Under the pieces are notes generated by a model, which was not told the origin of the DNA, searched no databases, and was given only the letters and a program-made list of their open reading frames with translations. This document shows, piece by piece, positions 1 to 8,124 of a stretch of DNA of 64,000 nucleotides (position 1 is its first letter; every line of letters starts with the position of its first letter). This stretch comes from Methanooceanicella nereidis (GTDB lineage Archaea > Halobacteriota > Methanocellia > Methanocellales > Methanocellaceae). Where the stretch lies: NCBI RefSeq assembly GCF_021023085.1, contig NZ_PGCK01000005.1, positions 167,846-231,845 of the forward strand, given 5' to 3'. A program made the position numbers and the translations under genes.

Positions 1-235
1 TTCGTGTTTTGGAGAGGTTCGAGGTTTGTTTTAGCGTTTGTGAATTCGAGGATTTAGTGCATTGAGCCGGGCGTTTGGGACATTAGTGCGTTGACGATGA
101 TACTAGAGCCTTAGAGATTTCGTGAGTAACTCTTAGAGAATTTCGTGCCCTTAAAAAATCATATAAAAAATTTTAGTGTTTCCGTGTTTCTGTGAAATTA
201 TGTGTCTACCTGCCATCCGAAAAGAAACAACAGCC
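1..235 (+). repeat. Palindromic element C1, outer arm only
   Basis: This is one arm of the long palindromic repeat family, cut by the window edge. It runs from the inner side (a 'gtgttttggaga'-like start) through the conserved core 'gatactagagcctta' (101-115) to the A/T tract near 155-170 and the tip 'cctgccatccg' (210-220). The tip is diverged here: the AGGCAC that normally follows is replaced. The opposite arm and any central gene lie outside the window. Confidence 0.85.
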
Positions 236-302
236 ATCATCCCGAACATGCTGAAGGACCATAAATAAGAAAGATTTAACTTTATTCATAACTTATTATA
301 GA

Positions 303-1259
303 ATGATGCAGTCCTTCTCAGTCCTTCTTACGGGCGGTCTCGGCCAGGTAGGATCTTATTTATGCGAAGAATTACTCGGGAACGGCCATGATGTCGTAAT
401 ACTCGATAACATGTCATCGACCGTCAATATATGCCCGGAAAAGGCTAAATTCGTCAAAGGCGATATCAGGGATAAAAAGACCGTCGAAGAGCTGATGAGA
501 GATTCGGACGCTGTGATCCATTGCGCGGCACAGATATTTGTCACCTATTCTATTGAAAACCCTCTTTTTGACGCGGAAAATAACGTTATAGGCACGCTGA
601 ACCTGCTTGACGCTGCCAGGAACAGCGATATAAAGAGATTCGTGTACTTTAGCTCCGCCGCAGTGTACGGAGACCCTGTCAGGCTTCCCGTCGACGAGAC
701 ACACCCGCAGGACCCGATGTCCCCGTACGGCGTAAGTAAGCTTTCAGGGGAGAAATACGCGCTGGCATTCAATAAGATATATGGCCTTCCTTCGACCGCC
801 ATAAGGCCGTTCAACATCTACAGCCCCAGGCAGGATCCGTCTAACCCTTATAGCGGAGTGATATCTAAATTCATCGACAGGGCAGGTTCAGGGATGAACC
901 CGATAATTTTCGGCGACGGCTCCGCCACCAGAGATTTTGTCTCCGTGCACGACGTAGTTGATATGGTCATGCTGATGCTGGAGAAAGAGGCCGCTGTCGG
1001 TAAAGTGTTTAACTGCGGTACCGGCAACATTACCAGGATAGACGAGCTTGCAAGGACCGTTATAGAGCTTTACGGTAAACCGGGCCTGGAACCGGAATTT
1101 TTGGCAGAGAGGCCGGGGGATATTAAGTATAGTTATGCAGATATTTCGCGGGCTAAAAAATTGCTGGGATATGAGCCTAAAGTCGCTTTGAGGGACGGGT
1201 TAATTGATATGATAGAATTCAAAAAGATGAATCAGGCCAAATCGACCGACGCTCAATAG
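303..1259 (+). CDS. NAD-dependent sugar-nucleotide epimerase/dehydratase (extended SDR)
   Basis: A 318-residue extended short-chain dehydrogenase/reductase, most like UDP-glucose/UDP-glucuronate 4-epimerases. The N-terminal dinucleotide-binding motif TGGLGQVG lies at about residues 10-17. The catalytic Ser region FSSAAVYGD is followed by the Tyr-Lys pair in YGVSK, and the substrate-binding RPFNIYSPRQ segment comes after. Its length fits the family. It would interconvert UDP-hexoses in the cytoplasm for glycan synthesis; the substrate cannot be read from sequence. ATG codons at 303 and 306 are both possible. An A/T-rich TATA-like stretch lies about 25-35 bases upstream, suggesting a very short leader. 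The 3' end overlaps the convergent deacetylase by 7 bases. Confidence 0.88.
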   Translation: MMQSFSVLLTGGLGQVGSYLCEELLGNGHDVVILDNMSSTVNICPEKAKFVKGDIRDKKTVEELMRDSDAVIHCAAQIFVTYSIENPLFDAENNVIGTLNLLDAARNSDIKRFVYFSSAAVYGDPVRLPVDETHPQDPMSPYGVSKLSGEKYALAFNKIYGLPSTAIRPFNIYSPRQDPSNPYSGVISKFIDRAGSGMNPIIFGDGSATRDFVSVHDVVDMVMLMLEKEAAVGKVFNCGTGNITRIDELARTVIELYGKPGLEPEFLAERPGDIKYSYADISRAKKLLGYEPKVALRDGLIDMIEFKKMNQAKSTDAQ

Positions 1260-2062
1260 AGATCTGACATCCTGTAAAACGTCAGGTTATTATCATGAGC
1301 ATATTTTAGCACTGCTTCGAGCCTCTCGTAGGATATGACTTTTTCAGTGCTGTTGTCGACAGTATAGTTTATTGGCTGGTGCGTGAAAAATATGACCGTC
1401 TCGTTGTGCTCTTTAGCTCTTTGCAGCCCTTCGAGGATCTCTTCGGTCGTTATATCCTCGCTGTCATCTATGCAAACTGACGCTACGACCCTGTCGCCGT
1501 TGAACTTGTAGTATGCCTCGTTCGCGTCCTTGATATTATCGATGTTGGAGCCGGTCGTCACCCTTAAGCGCTTAAAATATTTTAGCAGCGCAGCATCGGT
1601 CTGAGAGCTATGGGAGCCATACGGATATGCGAAGCTCCTCGGGAAAAACCCTTTTTTGTTCATGGCGCCGATAGCCGAAAGTATCTCTGCGTCCAGATAT
1701 TCTTCGATCGTATTGTTCGCCAGATAACAATCGGCATGGACATGGTCCAGCCCATGGCACCCGATCTCATGCCCGTCCTTTCTTAAGTCCTTTAATTTCT
1801 CGATGTCGGACGTATTGAGATCATCGAAACCGGATACCATAAAGGTGACTTTTGCATCGTATTTTTTTAGCATGTCGCGGATGGCATACCAGTCGCTAAC
1901 GTAGTTATCGTCGAAAGTGATGACCACACCAGGCTTGCCATTGCCATTTATGTCGAAAAGAGACCCGTTCACTGAAAAAACAGTGACAGAGGTCACGAAA
2001 ACTATTATCAGAATGACACCGAGGTATTTTGGATCAGGCAAAAGGTGTTTAAGCCCTTCCAT
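1253..2062 (-). CDS. Membrane-anchored polysaccharide deacetylase (NodB domain)
   Basis: A 269-residue protein with one hydrophobic segment near residues 12-32, then a NodB homology (CE4) domain. The metal-binding motifs are visible: TFDD at about residue 50, the HxxxH of CHGLDHVH near 100, and the FAYPYG loop near 145. CE4 enzymes remove N-acetyl groups from polysaccharides with a divalent metal. The N-terminal anchor and the C-terminal catalytic domain suggest action on the outside of the membrane on surface glycan. The last catalytic motif (leucine/histidine near FFTHQP) is also present. It converges on the epimerase gene with a 7-base overlap, so both genes may serve the same surface polymer. 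The actual substrate is unknown. Confidence 0.85.
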   Translation of the reverse strand: MEGLKHLLPDPKYLGVILIIVFVTSVTVFSVNGSLFDINGNGKPGVVITFDDNYVSDWYAIRDMLKKYDAKVTFMVSGFDDLNTSDIEKLKDLRKDGHEIGCHGLDHVHADCYLANNTIEEYLDAEILSAIGAMNKKGFFPRSFAYPYGSHSSQTDAALLKYFKRLRVTTGSNIDNIKDANEAYYKFNGDRVVASVCIDDSEDITTEEILEGLQRAKEHNETVIFFTHQPINYTVDNSTEKVISYERLEAVLKYAHDNNLTFYRMSDLY

Positions 2063-2209
2063 ATAAATGATTTATAACGTTATTTATATATTAAACTTAT
2101 TATAACAATAAGTGTTCTATACATTATAATTTTACTTAAAATGAGTTGCGTTAGCCGTTATCATTGATGATAGAGATAGTCAAGAAATTACCTATTGAAA
2201 AGAATCGTC

Positions 2210-2308
2210 TTACAGATGTAAAATGAGTGCCACGCCTAATAATATGACGAGTATCATAAGGAGTATAATATATCTCGTTCTCAGGAACAGCACTTCTATC
2301 CGATGCAT
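2210..2308 (-). CDS. Possible tiny single-pass membrane protein (32 aa)
   Basis: A short reading frame starting at ATG 2308 encodes 32 residues. A charged start (MHRIEVLFLRTRY) is followed by an uninterrupted hydrophobic stretch of about 18 residues, enough for one membrane span. It lies 12 bases downstream of the GT-A-like gene on the same strand and could be cotranscribed. No clear ribosome-binding site is seen. The LFLxxRY motif recurs in another tiny membrane ORF at 16720-16833, which is the main reason for listing it. It could still be chance. Confidence 0.3.
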   Translation of the reverse strand: MHRIEVLFLRTRYIILLMILVILLGVALILHL

Positions 2309-2320
2309 GACTTTAATTTG

Positions 2321-3079
2321 TTAATTCTTATCAGATTTAAAATTTTTCCCAAAAATTTCATATATTTCTAATAAATTACCTTCAGGAATAGCCTCATCGA
2401 TATTTATACCAAAATAATTCTGCATCTGGCTGATCTTTTCAAATTCCCTTTCTACGTTCATATGCGTCTTTGACTGCTCCCTGGTCTTTATTTCAGGCTC
2501 CGTTATCGTGCGCCTGTTGTAGAGGAGCAGGTATGTTATGACTATGTCGCCGATCCAGCAGGGCACGTTCTCCATCGAGAGGCATGATATCGTATCGCGG
2601 TTAAGCATTATTTCTACGCCTGGCTGGGGGTCTTTTATGCCGTTGGGATATGCTTTTCTGAAAAGTATGTTTTCGCAGTCTTCGACCAGGACCCTGTCGT
2701 AGTTGCCGTCCTGGAAGAACAGGGACTTTCTGACCCTTTTTGGTATGACGGCATCGTACCCGGAACTTTTTCCGAGTTCATATAATCTTCGTATTTCGGA
2801 GAAATAGAACTGATCGTCTCCGTCAGTGATTATGAGCTCGTTGGCATTATGCTCTTTGGCGTGGTCGATGATTATTCTTAGCGGCTCTGTAAGGCCTGAC
2901 GGCTTTTGGCTGTAATAAAGGACTTTGTCGCAGAGACCTTTTATTTTTTCGGACGGATCATCGCCGCAGACTGCCAGTACGATCTTTGCACCGGGAAAAT
3001 GTTTCCTGGCGTCGGTTAACTGCGAGAGAAGAATAGGTTCGTCGTTATCCAGTAATGCGCGAATGCCGATGATCAACAT
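2321..3079 (-). CDS. GT-A-fold glycosyltransferase-like protein
   Basis: A 252-residue soluble protein with features of a GT-A nucleotide-sugar transferase. An N-terminal beta-alpha segment (LSQLTDARKHFPGAKIVLAV) is followed by ITDGDDQF near residue 95, a DxD-like metal/nucleotide motif. Later comes a loop with DPQPGVE and CWIGD, resembling the acceptor region of GT2 enzymes. It lacks a membrane anchor. The family is not certain; it could be an inactive relative. It lies upstream of the deacetylase on the same strand with a 258-base gap and next to palindromic element C2. A role in surface glycan assembly is inferred from neighbours only. Confidence 0.6.
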   Translation of the reverse strand: MLIIGIRALLDNDEPILLSQLTDARKHFPGAKIVLAVCGDDPSEKIKGLCDKVLYYSQKPSGLTEPLRIIIDHAKEHNANELIITDGDDQFYFSEIRRLYELGKSSGYDAVIPKRVRKSLFFQDGNYDRVLVEDCENILFRKAYPNGIKDPQPGVEIMLNRDTISCLSMENVPCWIGDIVITYLLLYNRRTITEPEIKTREQSKTHMNVEREFEKISQMQNYFGINIDEAIPEGNLLEIYEIFGKNFKSDKN

Positions 3080-3140
3080 ATGACTATAAAGGAGAGCGGA
3101 GAGATGTTAAATATTTTGGAATTTTCTTCTATATCTATAT

Positions 3141-4182
3141 GGTTGTGCCTGACGGATGGCAGGTAGGCACGTGACCTCACAGAAACACGGAAACACTAAA
3201 ATTTTTTATATGATTTTTTAAGGGCACGAAATTCTCTAAGAATTTACTCACGAAATCTCTAAGGCTCTAGTATCACTGTCAACGCACAAACACCTCGAAC
3301 GCCCGGCTCAACGCACTAACCTCTCTAAGTCACCAACTCTAAAACAAGGCCCGAACATTCTCCAAAGCACTAAAGTTTAATATCCCGGTTTGTGTTGTAA
3401 AAAATTTGGTGTGGTCCTGGTTTAGTATTCTTGTTATCCCCCTTCCAATGTTCTGATCGTTGAAATTTATAAGAAGACCGAGTCTTTTTCCGCTAAGCCT
3501 TAAGTTGTTGAGTAACTGGGCTTTATGTATAGGCTAAACCAGGTCCGTGGATTTGAACTCCACTACCAGGCAGTCGTCGACCAGCAGGTCCAGGATGAAA
3601 TACTCATCATCATATACAATACCGCCTACACTATTGGTATCTTAATTTGTGTCTTGACATTGAATCCTCTGCTTCTTAGTTCTTTTACCATGAATCTCTC
3701 GTAGGTCTTTTCAGGCAGCCCGACCCCAAGCCTTTTATGGATGGTGTAAGCCGAATCCACAGTATATTTTGCTGCTGTTTCAACGATATCAGGCAGCTTA
3801 TCATATTTTCTTTCCATCATGATCACCTTAACAAAACAATACTAATTTGCTATTATTTGCAATAAAGTATTATAAATTTATCCATCAAACAAAAAAACAG
3901 GAGAACAATCATACGACAATTAATGCATAACACAAACCGGGATATTAAACTTTCGTGTTTTGGAGAATATTCGGGCTTTGTTTTAGAGTTGGTGACTTTG
4001 AGAAGGTTGGTGCGTTGAGCCGTGCGTTCGAGCTGTTAGAGCGTTGACAGTGATACTAGAGCCTTAGAGGTTTCGTGAGCCAACTTTTGGTGTCTTTGAG
4101 CCTTAAAAATCATATAAAAAATTTTAGTGTTTCCGTGTTTCTGTGAGATTACGTGTCTACCTGCCATCCGACAGGCACAACC
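3141..4182. repeat. Palindromic element C2 carrying a broken GxxExxY gene
   Basis: Two inverted arms, about 3141-3397 and 3931-4182, match each other base for base over most of their length. Both carry the tip 'cggatggcaggtag' or its complement, the A/T tract beside 'acactaaaattttttat', the core 'ctctagtatcac' and the inner end 'atcccggtttgtgttg'. The centre, about 3400-3930, is occupied by a GxxExxY nuclease-like pseudogene and its promoter. The structure resembles a composite or foldback mobile unit. No transposase is visible in it. Confidence 0.9.
3420..3820 (-). pseudogene. Frameshifted GxxExxY-family (PD-(D/E)xK_3) protein
   Basis: The intact copy at 11041-11445 serves as reference. Here the first 64 or so codons are preserved, including GLPEKTY (the GxxExxY signature). 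After KIPI one base is missing and a TAG appears at 3626-3628. The rest of the gene is still recognisable in another frame: the D...ExK region at about 3545-3600, the QLLNxLR segment, and the LINFNDQNIGRGITRI tail down to about 3420. The terminal stop codon is also lost, so the frame would run into the repeat arm. The start is ATG 3820, next to the strong ribosome-binding site AAGGTGATC. A recent inactivation is inferred because most of the sequence is still near-identical to the intact copy. Confidence 0.85.
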
Positions 4183-4228
4183 ATATATTATTCTCATAAA
4201 AATACTGTTACTGGTATGATCTTAATAT

Positions 4229-5458
4229 TCATATTTTACGGATCAGCCTGCGCCACCGCTTAAAATGTGAAACATAAGAAGGCCTGTCGTCGAAAGTCGG
4301 GTCTGTGATCTTTACCAGGCCGTTCGACGGGAATATCATCCTGTAATACAGGCGAGTCTTTTCCATGACGCTTGCGTTTTCAGGGACTATAAGCCTGATC
4401 TTTTCCACAGTGCCGCCTTTGGCCGCATACGAAAATGCCTTACATTCATCATCCGAAGGCTCCGGCCATTTTGAAAGATCGATGAATTCTGGCGGTATAT
4501 TTAGCCCGGTCCAGAGATGCGTCATTGTCAAAGCTTTCTCCATGGCCAGCCTGGCGCCGCATTTCACGCTCAATTCCTGTACTGCGGCCCAATCATCATT
4601 ACCGGTGATCTGCTCGCATAAAAGGCGAATGTCATATATCCAGTTGAGCCGTATGCTGTGCCCGTGGCTGTATACAAGATGATTGACCGCATGTATCAGC
4701 GCGTCTATCGGGCATAATGTTTTGAAGGAGAGACCTTGAGAGTTTACATTTACGGCATTGTCGAAAAGCTGCCCGACGTCCACGTTCTTACTTACCATGT
4801 TGAACGTGTAAAGGTTCCAGTGAACCTCTACAGGGCGATACCTGGAAAGGTCATCGTGACAGAATATCTCTTCGCAATAACCGTTTTTAGATACCTCGAA
4901 CCGTTTTTCCACACATGCATATCCCAGGCTTTCCATAATTTCGCGAGAACGAATGACGTTTTCAGGACGGACGAGAATGTCAATGTCCCCGCTTGCCCTC
5001 AAAGCAGTGTCAGAATATATTGACCGGGCATATGCGGGACCTTTTAGAAGTAACAGGTCTATTTCCTCATAATTAAAAGCATCGAGAATTTGTCCTGTTT
5101 GCCTCCCTGCCTGATCCGAGCTTATCCTGCTCTTAAGGAAATCCATTCTTAATACGTTCACAATATTCTCAGGAGGCTGTAATTCGGCGGGCAGCGAGTA
5201 TATATTTTTGTAGACCAGCGGGGCTATGCCGTGAGTATGTAAGAATACGGCGAACCGAACCCACTCGCTCATGGAAATATCCGGTAGGACCGGCTCACTA
5301 TCTTTTAAAATGGCTATAAGATATGATAACAGACCGTCAGGAAAATTTTCCAGAGGGTCAATATGGCCGTTACGCAGCTGGAAAACATCATGGATCTTTC
5401 TGATCTCGCTCAGAGTGTCATGACCGGCGTTACCTTCACTGGACAGCGTTATCGCCAT
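4229..5458 (-). CDS. Nucleotidyltransferase family protein of the RiPP locus
   Basis: A 409-residue member of the uncharacterised nucleotidyltransferase family (PF14907 type). The diagnostic segment LLLLKGPAYARSIY is followed by GDIDILVRPENV near residues 150-165; its GDIDIL acidic pair matches the metal-binding motif of the pol-beta-type fold. The later EVHWNLYTF segment is also typical. Such proteins recur in lasso-peptide and other PqqD-dependent peptide clusters with an HPr-kinase-like gene, where they are thought to modify the peptide or add nucleotides to it. It is the last gene of the - strand cassette and overlaps the peptidase gene by 23 bases, so translation is probably coupled. A paralog lies at 16830-17987. 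Confidence 0.8.
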   Translation of the reverse strand: MAITLSSEGNAGHDTLSEIRKIHDVFQLRNGHIDPLENFPDGLLSYLIAILKDSEPVLPDISMSEWVRFAVFLHTHGIAPLVYKNIYSLPAELQPPENIVNVLRMDFLKSRISSDQAGRQTGQILDAFNYEEIDLLLLKGPAYARSIYSDTALRASGDIDILVRPENVIRSREIMESLGYACVEKRFEVSKNGYCEEIFCHDDLSRYRPVEVHWNLYTFNMVSKNVDVGQLFDNAVNVNSQGLSFKTLCPIDALIHAVNHLVYSHGHSIRLNWIYDIRLLCEQITGNDDWAAVQELSVKCGARLAMEKALTMTHLWTGLNIPPEFIDLSKWPEPSDDECKAFSYAAKGGTVEKIRLIVPENASVMEKTRLYYRMIFPSNGLVKITDPTFDDRPSYVSHFKRWRRLIRKI

Positions 5459-6110
5459 AACACACCGAACTCATGAAAGATCCTTTTAGAGAGTTGTGTC
5501 TATCCAGGTACTCTTCGTCGATGAACAGATCATATGGCCTGAATATTCTCCAGCTCTCGGCCCCGGGAAGACGCTTGCCCACAAGCTTTTTACCCATGAA
5601 CAGCTGCATCTCCATACCTTCGGGGCGCTTGAAATGCAGGACATACATGTCCTTTTGTCCGGCCATATCCTTCTTTAATAGCGCGGGCCATATGCCGTTT
5701 ATCCGGTAAACTACATAGAACACGTACGCTTTGGAAAATTTAATGAACCTGTGCCACAGGTACGATAAGCCTCCGCGAAGGCCGCCGGATATCTTTACCA
5801 GCTTTGAGCCTCGCTCAACGAAGACGACCTGTCCTATCAGGTTATTCGGCCTGAGCACCCATTTATCAACATAGGCGTTGTTATCGCCACGCGTCTTGAT
5901 CCCCTCGTCGGTGATCGAGATAATGCGATGCGCCACCTTTTTTCCCTCGTCCGGCGTAAAAAATGCGACTACGTCCCCGCATCTGATGCCCCTGTTAATG
6001 TAAGGTATAACGCAAAGCATGTCAAGATCCTTTAAAGTGGGATACATGCTCTTCCCTACGTACACCAGATTGTTTACAGGAACACCTAAATCTACACGTC
6101 CCCTGACCAT
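5436..6110 (-). CDS. S26-type (signal peptidase-like) serine peptidase
   Basis: A 224-residue protein whose first 100 residues match the S24/S26 peptidase fold. The nucleophile Ser21 is in GKSMYPTL, His61 is in VAHRIISI, and Asp76 is in RGDNN, giving the Ser-His-Asp layout of archaeal/eukaryotic-type signal peptidases. Unlike a secretory signal peptidase, it has no obvious membrane anchor at the N terminus. The C-terminal half (from about 110) is a separate, unrecognised region. Its place between the kinase-like gene and the nucleotidyltransferase suggests it removes the leader of the modified peptide. That role is inferred from context. It overlaps the downstream gene by 23 bases. Confidence 0.78.
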   Translation of the reverse strand: MVRGRVDLGVPVNNLVYVGKSMYPTLKDLDMLCVIPYINRGIRCGDVVAFFTPDEGKKVAHRIISITDEGIKTRGDNNAYVDKWVLRPNNLIGQVVFVERGSKLVKISGGLRGGLSYLWHRFIKFSKAYVFYVVYRINGIWPALLKKDMAGQKDMYVLHFKRPEGMEMQLFMGKKLVGKRLPGAESWRIFRPYDLFIDEEYLDRHNSLKGSFMSSVCYGDNAVQ

Positions 6111-6167
6111 ATCCCCAAAACCCTTATATTAATGTAATTCTATTTTTATAAGTTATCTTTATTAGTA

Positions 6168-7073
6168 TTAAAAAATTGCTATCTCTATCTCTTCCCAGAA
6201 CCTTCCGGATATGCTTACCCGAAGTTTAAATAATGGGATCTCTTTTGCTATTTCGCATGAGTTATGGAATATCGCCTCATTCAGAGACCGTGCATCGTTT
6301 TTACTAAGATTTACCCAGTAACGGTGACATGCATCCATGGCCGACCTGTAGATAACGGAAGCCGCCGCCCCTTTCCCGACAGGAATGACTTCATCTTTCC
6401 TGGACTGTTCGAGTAAAAAGATGGCTTCTACGGGAAAATGACGGGAAACATCCCATGTGCCGGGGCTGTTTCGTTCCAGAAAATCGCTCCATGTGGGGAA
6501 AGGATGCGCATGATAACGCCCGCTGCCGGTATCCCTGACTATCAATACTTCCTCATCGCAGATCGTGTTCCATGGCGAAGGAATGCGGCGGCAGCATGTG
6601 GATTTACCGGTCTTCGAAGGGGCTGTGAGCAATACGCCTTTGCCGTTAAGCTCTACAAGGCCGGCGTGAAACGGAAGACATCCTGCCTTTAAGTTTTTAT
6701 TATAGAAGAATGACAGGAAATTCGCGATAAGGATTATATCGGGCTCGTGATACTCTTCCTTATAATCAACAGCACATATTATGTCGGGTACGTCTTCATG
6801 CTGCCATATTTTTATTAGCCCGATCTGGCTGTAATTCCATCCGTTTCCGGGTAGATAGCAGGGTAATTCATCATATTTTTTTGGATCAAGACTATCTGAT
6901 GTAAATTTTTCAAGATCATCGGTTATAAAATAGATATTAATGCCGTCCTCATCCGGACCGCATGCCTTTAGACGCATTATTGACGCGAATCTTTCCACCC
7001 AAGAGATGGTAGTTTTTGTAGGTATGATCCGCCAGGACCTGCCGTTACTTAATCGTAGAAGGAAAGATCTCAT
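6168..7073 (-). CDS. HPr-kinase-like protein (candidate peptide kinase)
   Basis: A 301-residue protein resembling the HPr kinase/phosphorylase C-terminal domain found in RiPP clusters. FHAGLVELNGKGVLL at about 135-149 precedes the P-loop APSKTGKST at 151-159, and CDEEVLI near 171-177 resembles the acidic motif after it. Homologs in lasso-peptide clusters (PadeK type) phosphorylate a C-terminal Ser of the precursor, and the precursor encoded next door also ends in Ser. The match to the 'SynChlorMet' cassette protein ScmC is from memory. It starts 15 bases after the precursor stop codon, so the two genes are probably one transcript. Confidence 0.75.
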   Translation of the reverse strand: MRSFLLRLSNGRSWRIIPTKTTISWVERFASIMRLKACGPDEDGINIYFITDDLEKFTSDSLDPKKYDELPCYLPGNGWNYSQIGLIKIWQHEDVPDIICAVDYKEEYHEPDIILIANFLSFFYNKNLKAGCLPFHAGLVELNGKGVLLTAPSKTGKSTCCRRIPSPWNTICDEEVLIVRDTGSGRYHAHPFPTWSDFLERNSPGTWDVSRHFPVEAIFLLEQSRKDEVIPVGKGAAASVIYRSAMDACHRYWVNLSKNDARSLNEAIFHNSCEIAKEIPLFKLRVSISGRFWEEIEIAIF

Positions 7074-7087
7074 ATCAATAAAAGCAT

Positions 7088-7366
7088 TTAGCTTCCGAAT
7101 GCCGCCTGGCCATTGGTACAGCCGCCAAGCCCGGTATTGCTTTGCCCGTTATCGCATCCGAAAGTCTTGTTAGCCTGTCCTACTCCGCATCCATCTGTCG
7201 TGTTATTCTGACCTGTGCTGCATCCTCCGGACGTATTAGTATTCCCGGTATTGCAGATGCCGCCTGGATTGCTTATGCCGTTATGGCAAAGAGAACCGCC
7301 GGACTGGCCGAGGACTACGTCACTGAACTTTATCAGCTGCGGCTTTTCGTAAACTAGCTTCCCCAT
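7088..7366 (-). CDS. RiPP precursor peptide with 11-residue Cys periodicity
   Basis: A 92-residue peptide. The leader has YEKPQL at residues 6-11, matching the YxxPxL motif that PqqD-like recognition domains bind in lasso-peptide precursors. From residue 20 the sequence is Gly/Asn/Thr/Ser rich with six Cys at 27, 38, 49, 60, 71 and 83. The spacing is 11, 11, 11, 11 and 12. Each repeat resembles C-x-x-G-Q-x-N-x-T-x-G. It ends AAFGS. Two SPASM radical SAM genes lie upstream, so thioether or carbon-carbon crosslinks on the repeats are a reasonable inference. It may correspond to the cassette protein called ScmA. Palindromic element C3 separates it from the radical SAM genes. Confidence 0.82.
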   Translation of the reverse strand: MGKLVYEKPQLIKFSDVVLGQSGGSLCHNGISNPGGICNTGNTNTSGGCSTGQNNTTDGCGVGQANKTFGCDNGQSNTGLGGCTNGQAAFGS

Positions 7367-7534
7367 AGGATAACCACGTCTATACCCTTATCTACCACAC
7401 CACATCTTCTTTGAGGACAATGCATCAAAGGTAAGGTCTATTCAAATAATACTTACAACGCAGGCCGTATATAAATTTTGTTTAAATAAAGATGAAGATT
7501 AAACATTTTTAGTTCTTTTTGGGGTTTTATTTTA

Positions 7535-8083
7535 GGTTATTCTGTCCGGATGGCAGGTAGATACTAATTTCACAGAAACACGGAAACACTAAAATTTTTA
7601 AATGATTTTTTTAAGGCACGAAATCTCTAAGAACTTACTCACTAAACCTCTAAGGCTCTAGTATCACCGTCAACGCTCTAACACCTCTAACGCTCGGCTC
7701 AACGCACTAACCTCTCAAATTCACCAACGCTAAAACAAGACACGAACATTCTCCAAGGCACGAAAGTTTAATGGCCCGGTTGACGTTTCGTTTTATCGAT
7801 GCCATCCTGGACTTTTTTCCTTTTTGTTAAATTGAAACCGAAACCGGGATATTGAATTTTCGTGCCTTGGGGAGGTTCGGGGTTTGTTTTAGCGTTAGTG
7901 TATTAGAGAATTTGGTGCGTTGAGTCGAGCGTTTGGGACGTTAGTGCGTTGACGGTGATACTAGAGCCTCAGAGATTTTGTGAGTGAATTTTTGGTGCCT
8001 TTGAGACCTTAAAATTATAAAAAAAATTGTGTTTCTGTGTTTCTGTGAGGTTAGTATCTACCTGCCATCCGACAGGTACAACC
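7535..8083. repeat. Palindromic element C3, no gene in centre
   Basis: The arms lie at about 7535-7789 and 7837-8083, around a 50-base centre. The tips are diverged ('ctgtccggatggcaggtag' on the left, 'catccgacaggtacaacc' on the right). The inner ends differ between arms: the left ends with 'cccggttgacgttt', the right begins with 'aaaccgggatatt'. It sits between the second radical SAM gene and the precursor gene of the RiPP locus, where it would interrupt a single operon or supply a long hairpin in the transcript. Confidence 0.88.
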
Positions 8084-8124
8084 ACAAAAACATCATCCCG
8101 AAAATGATAAAACTTTTCCAGGCA

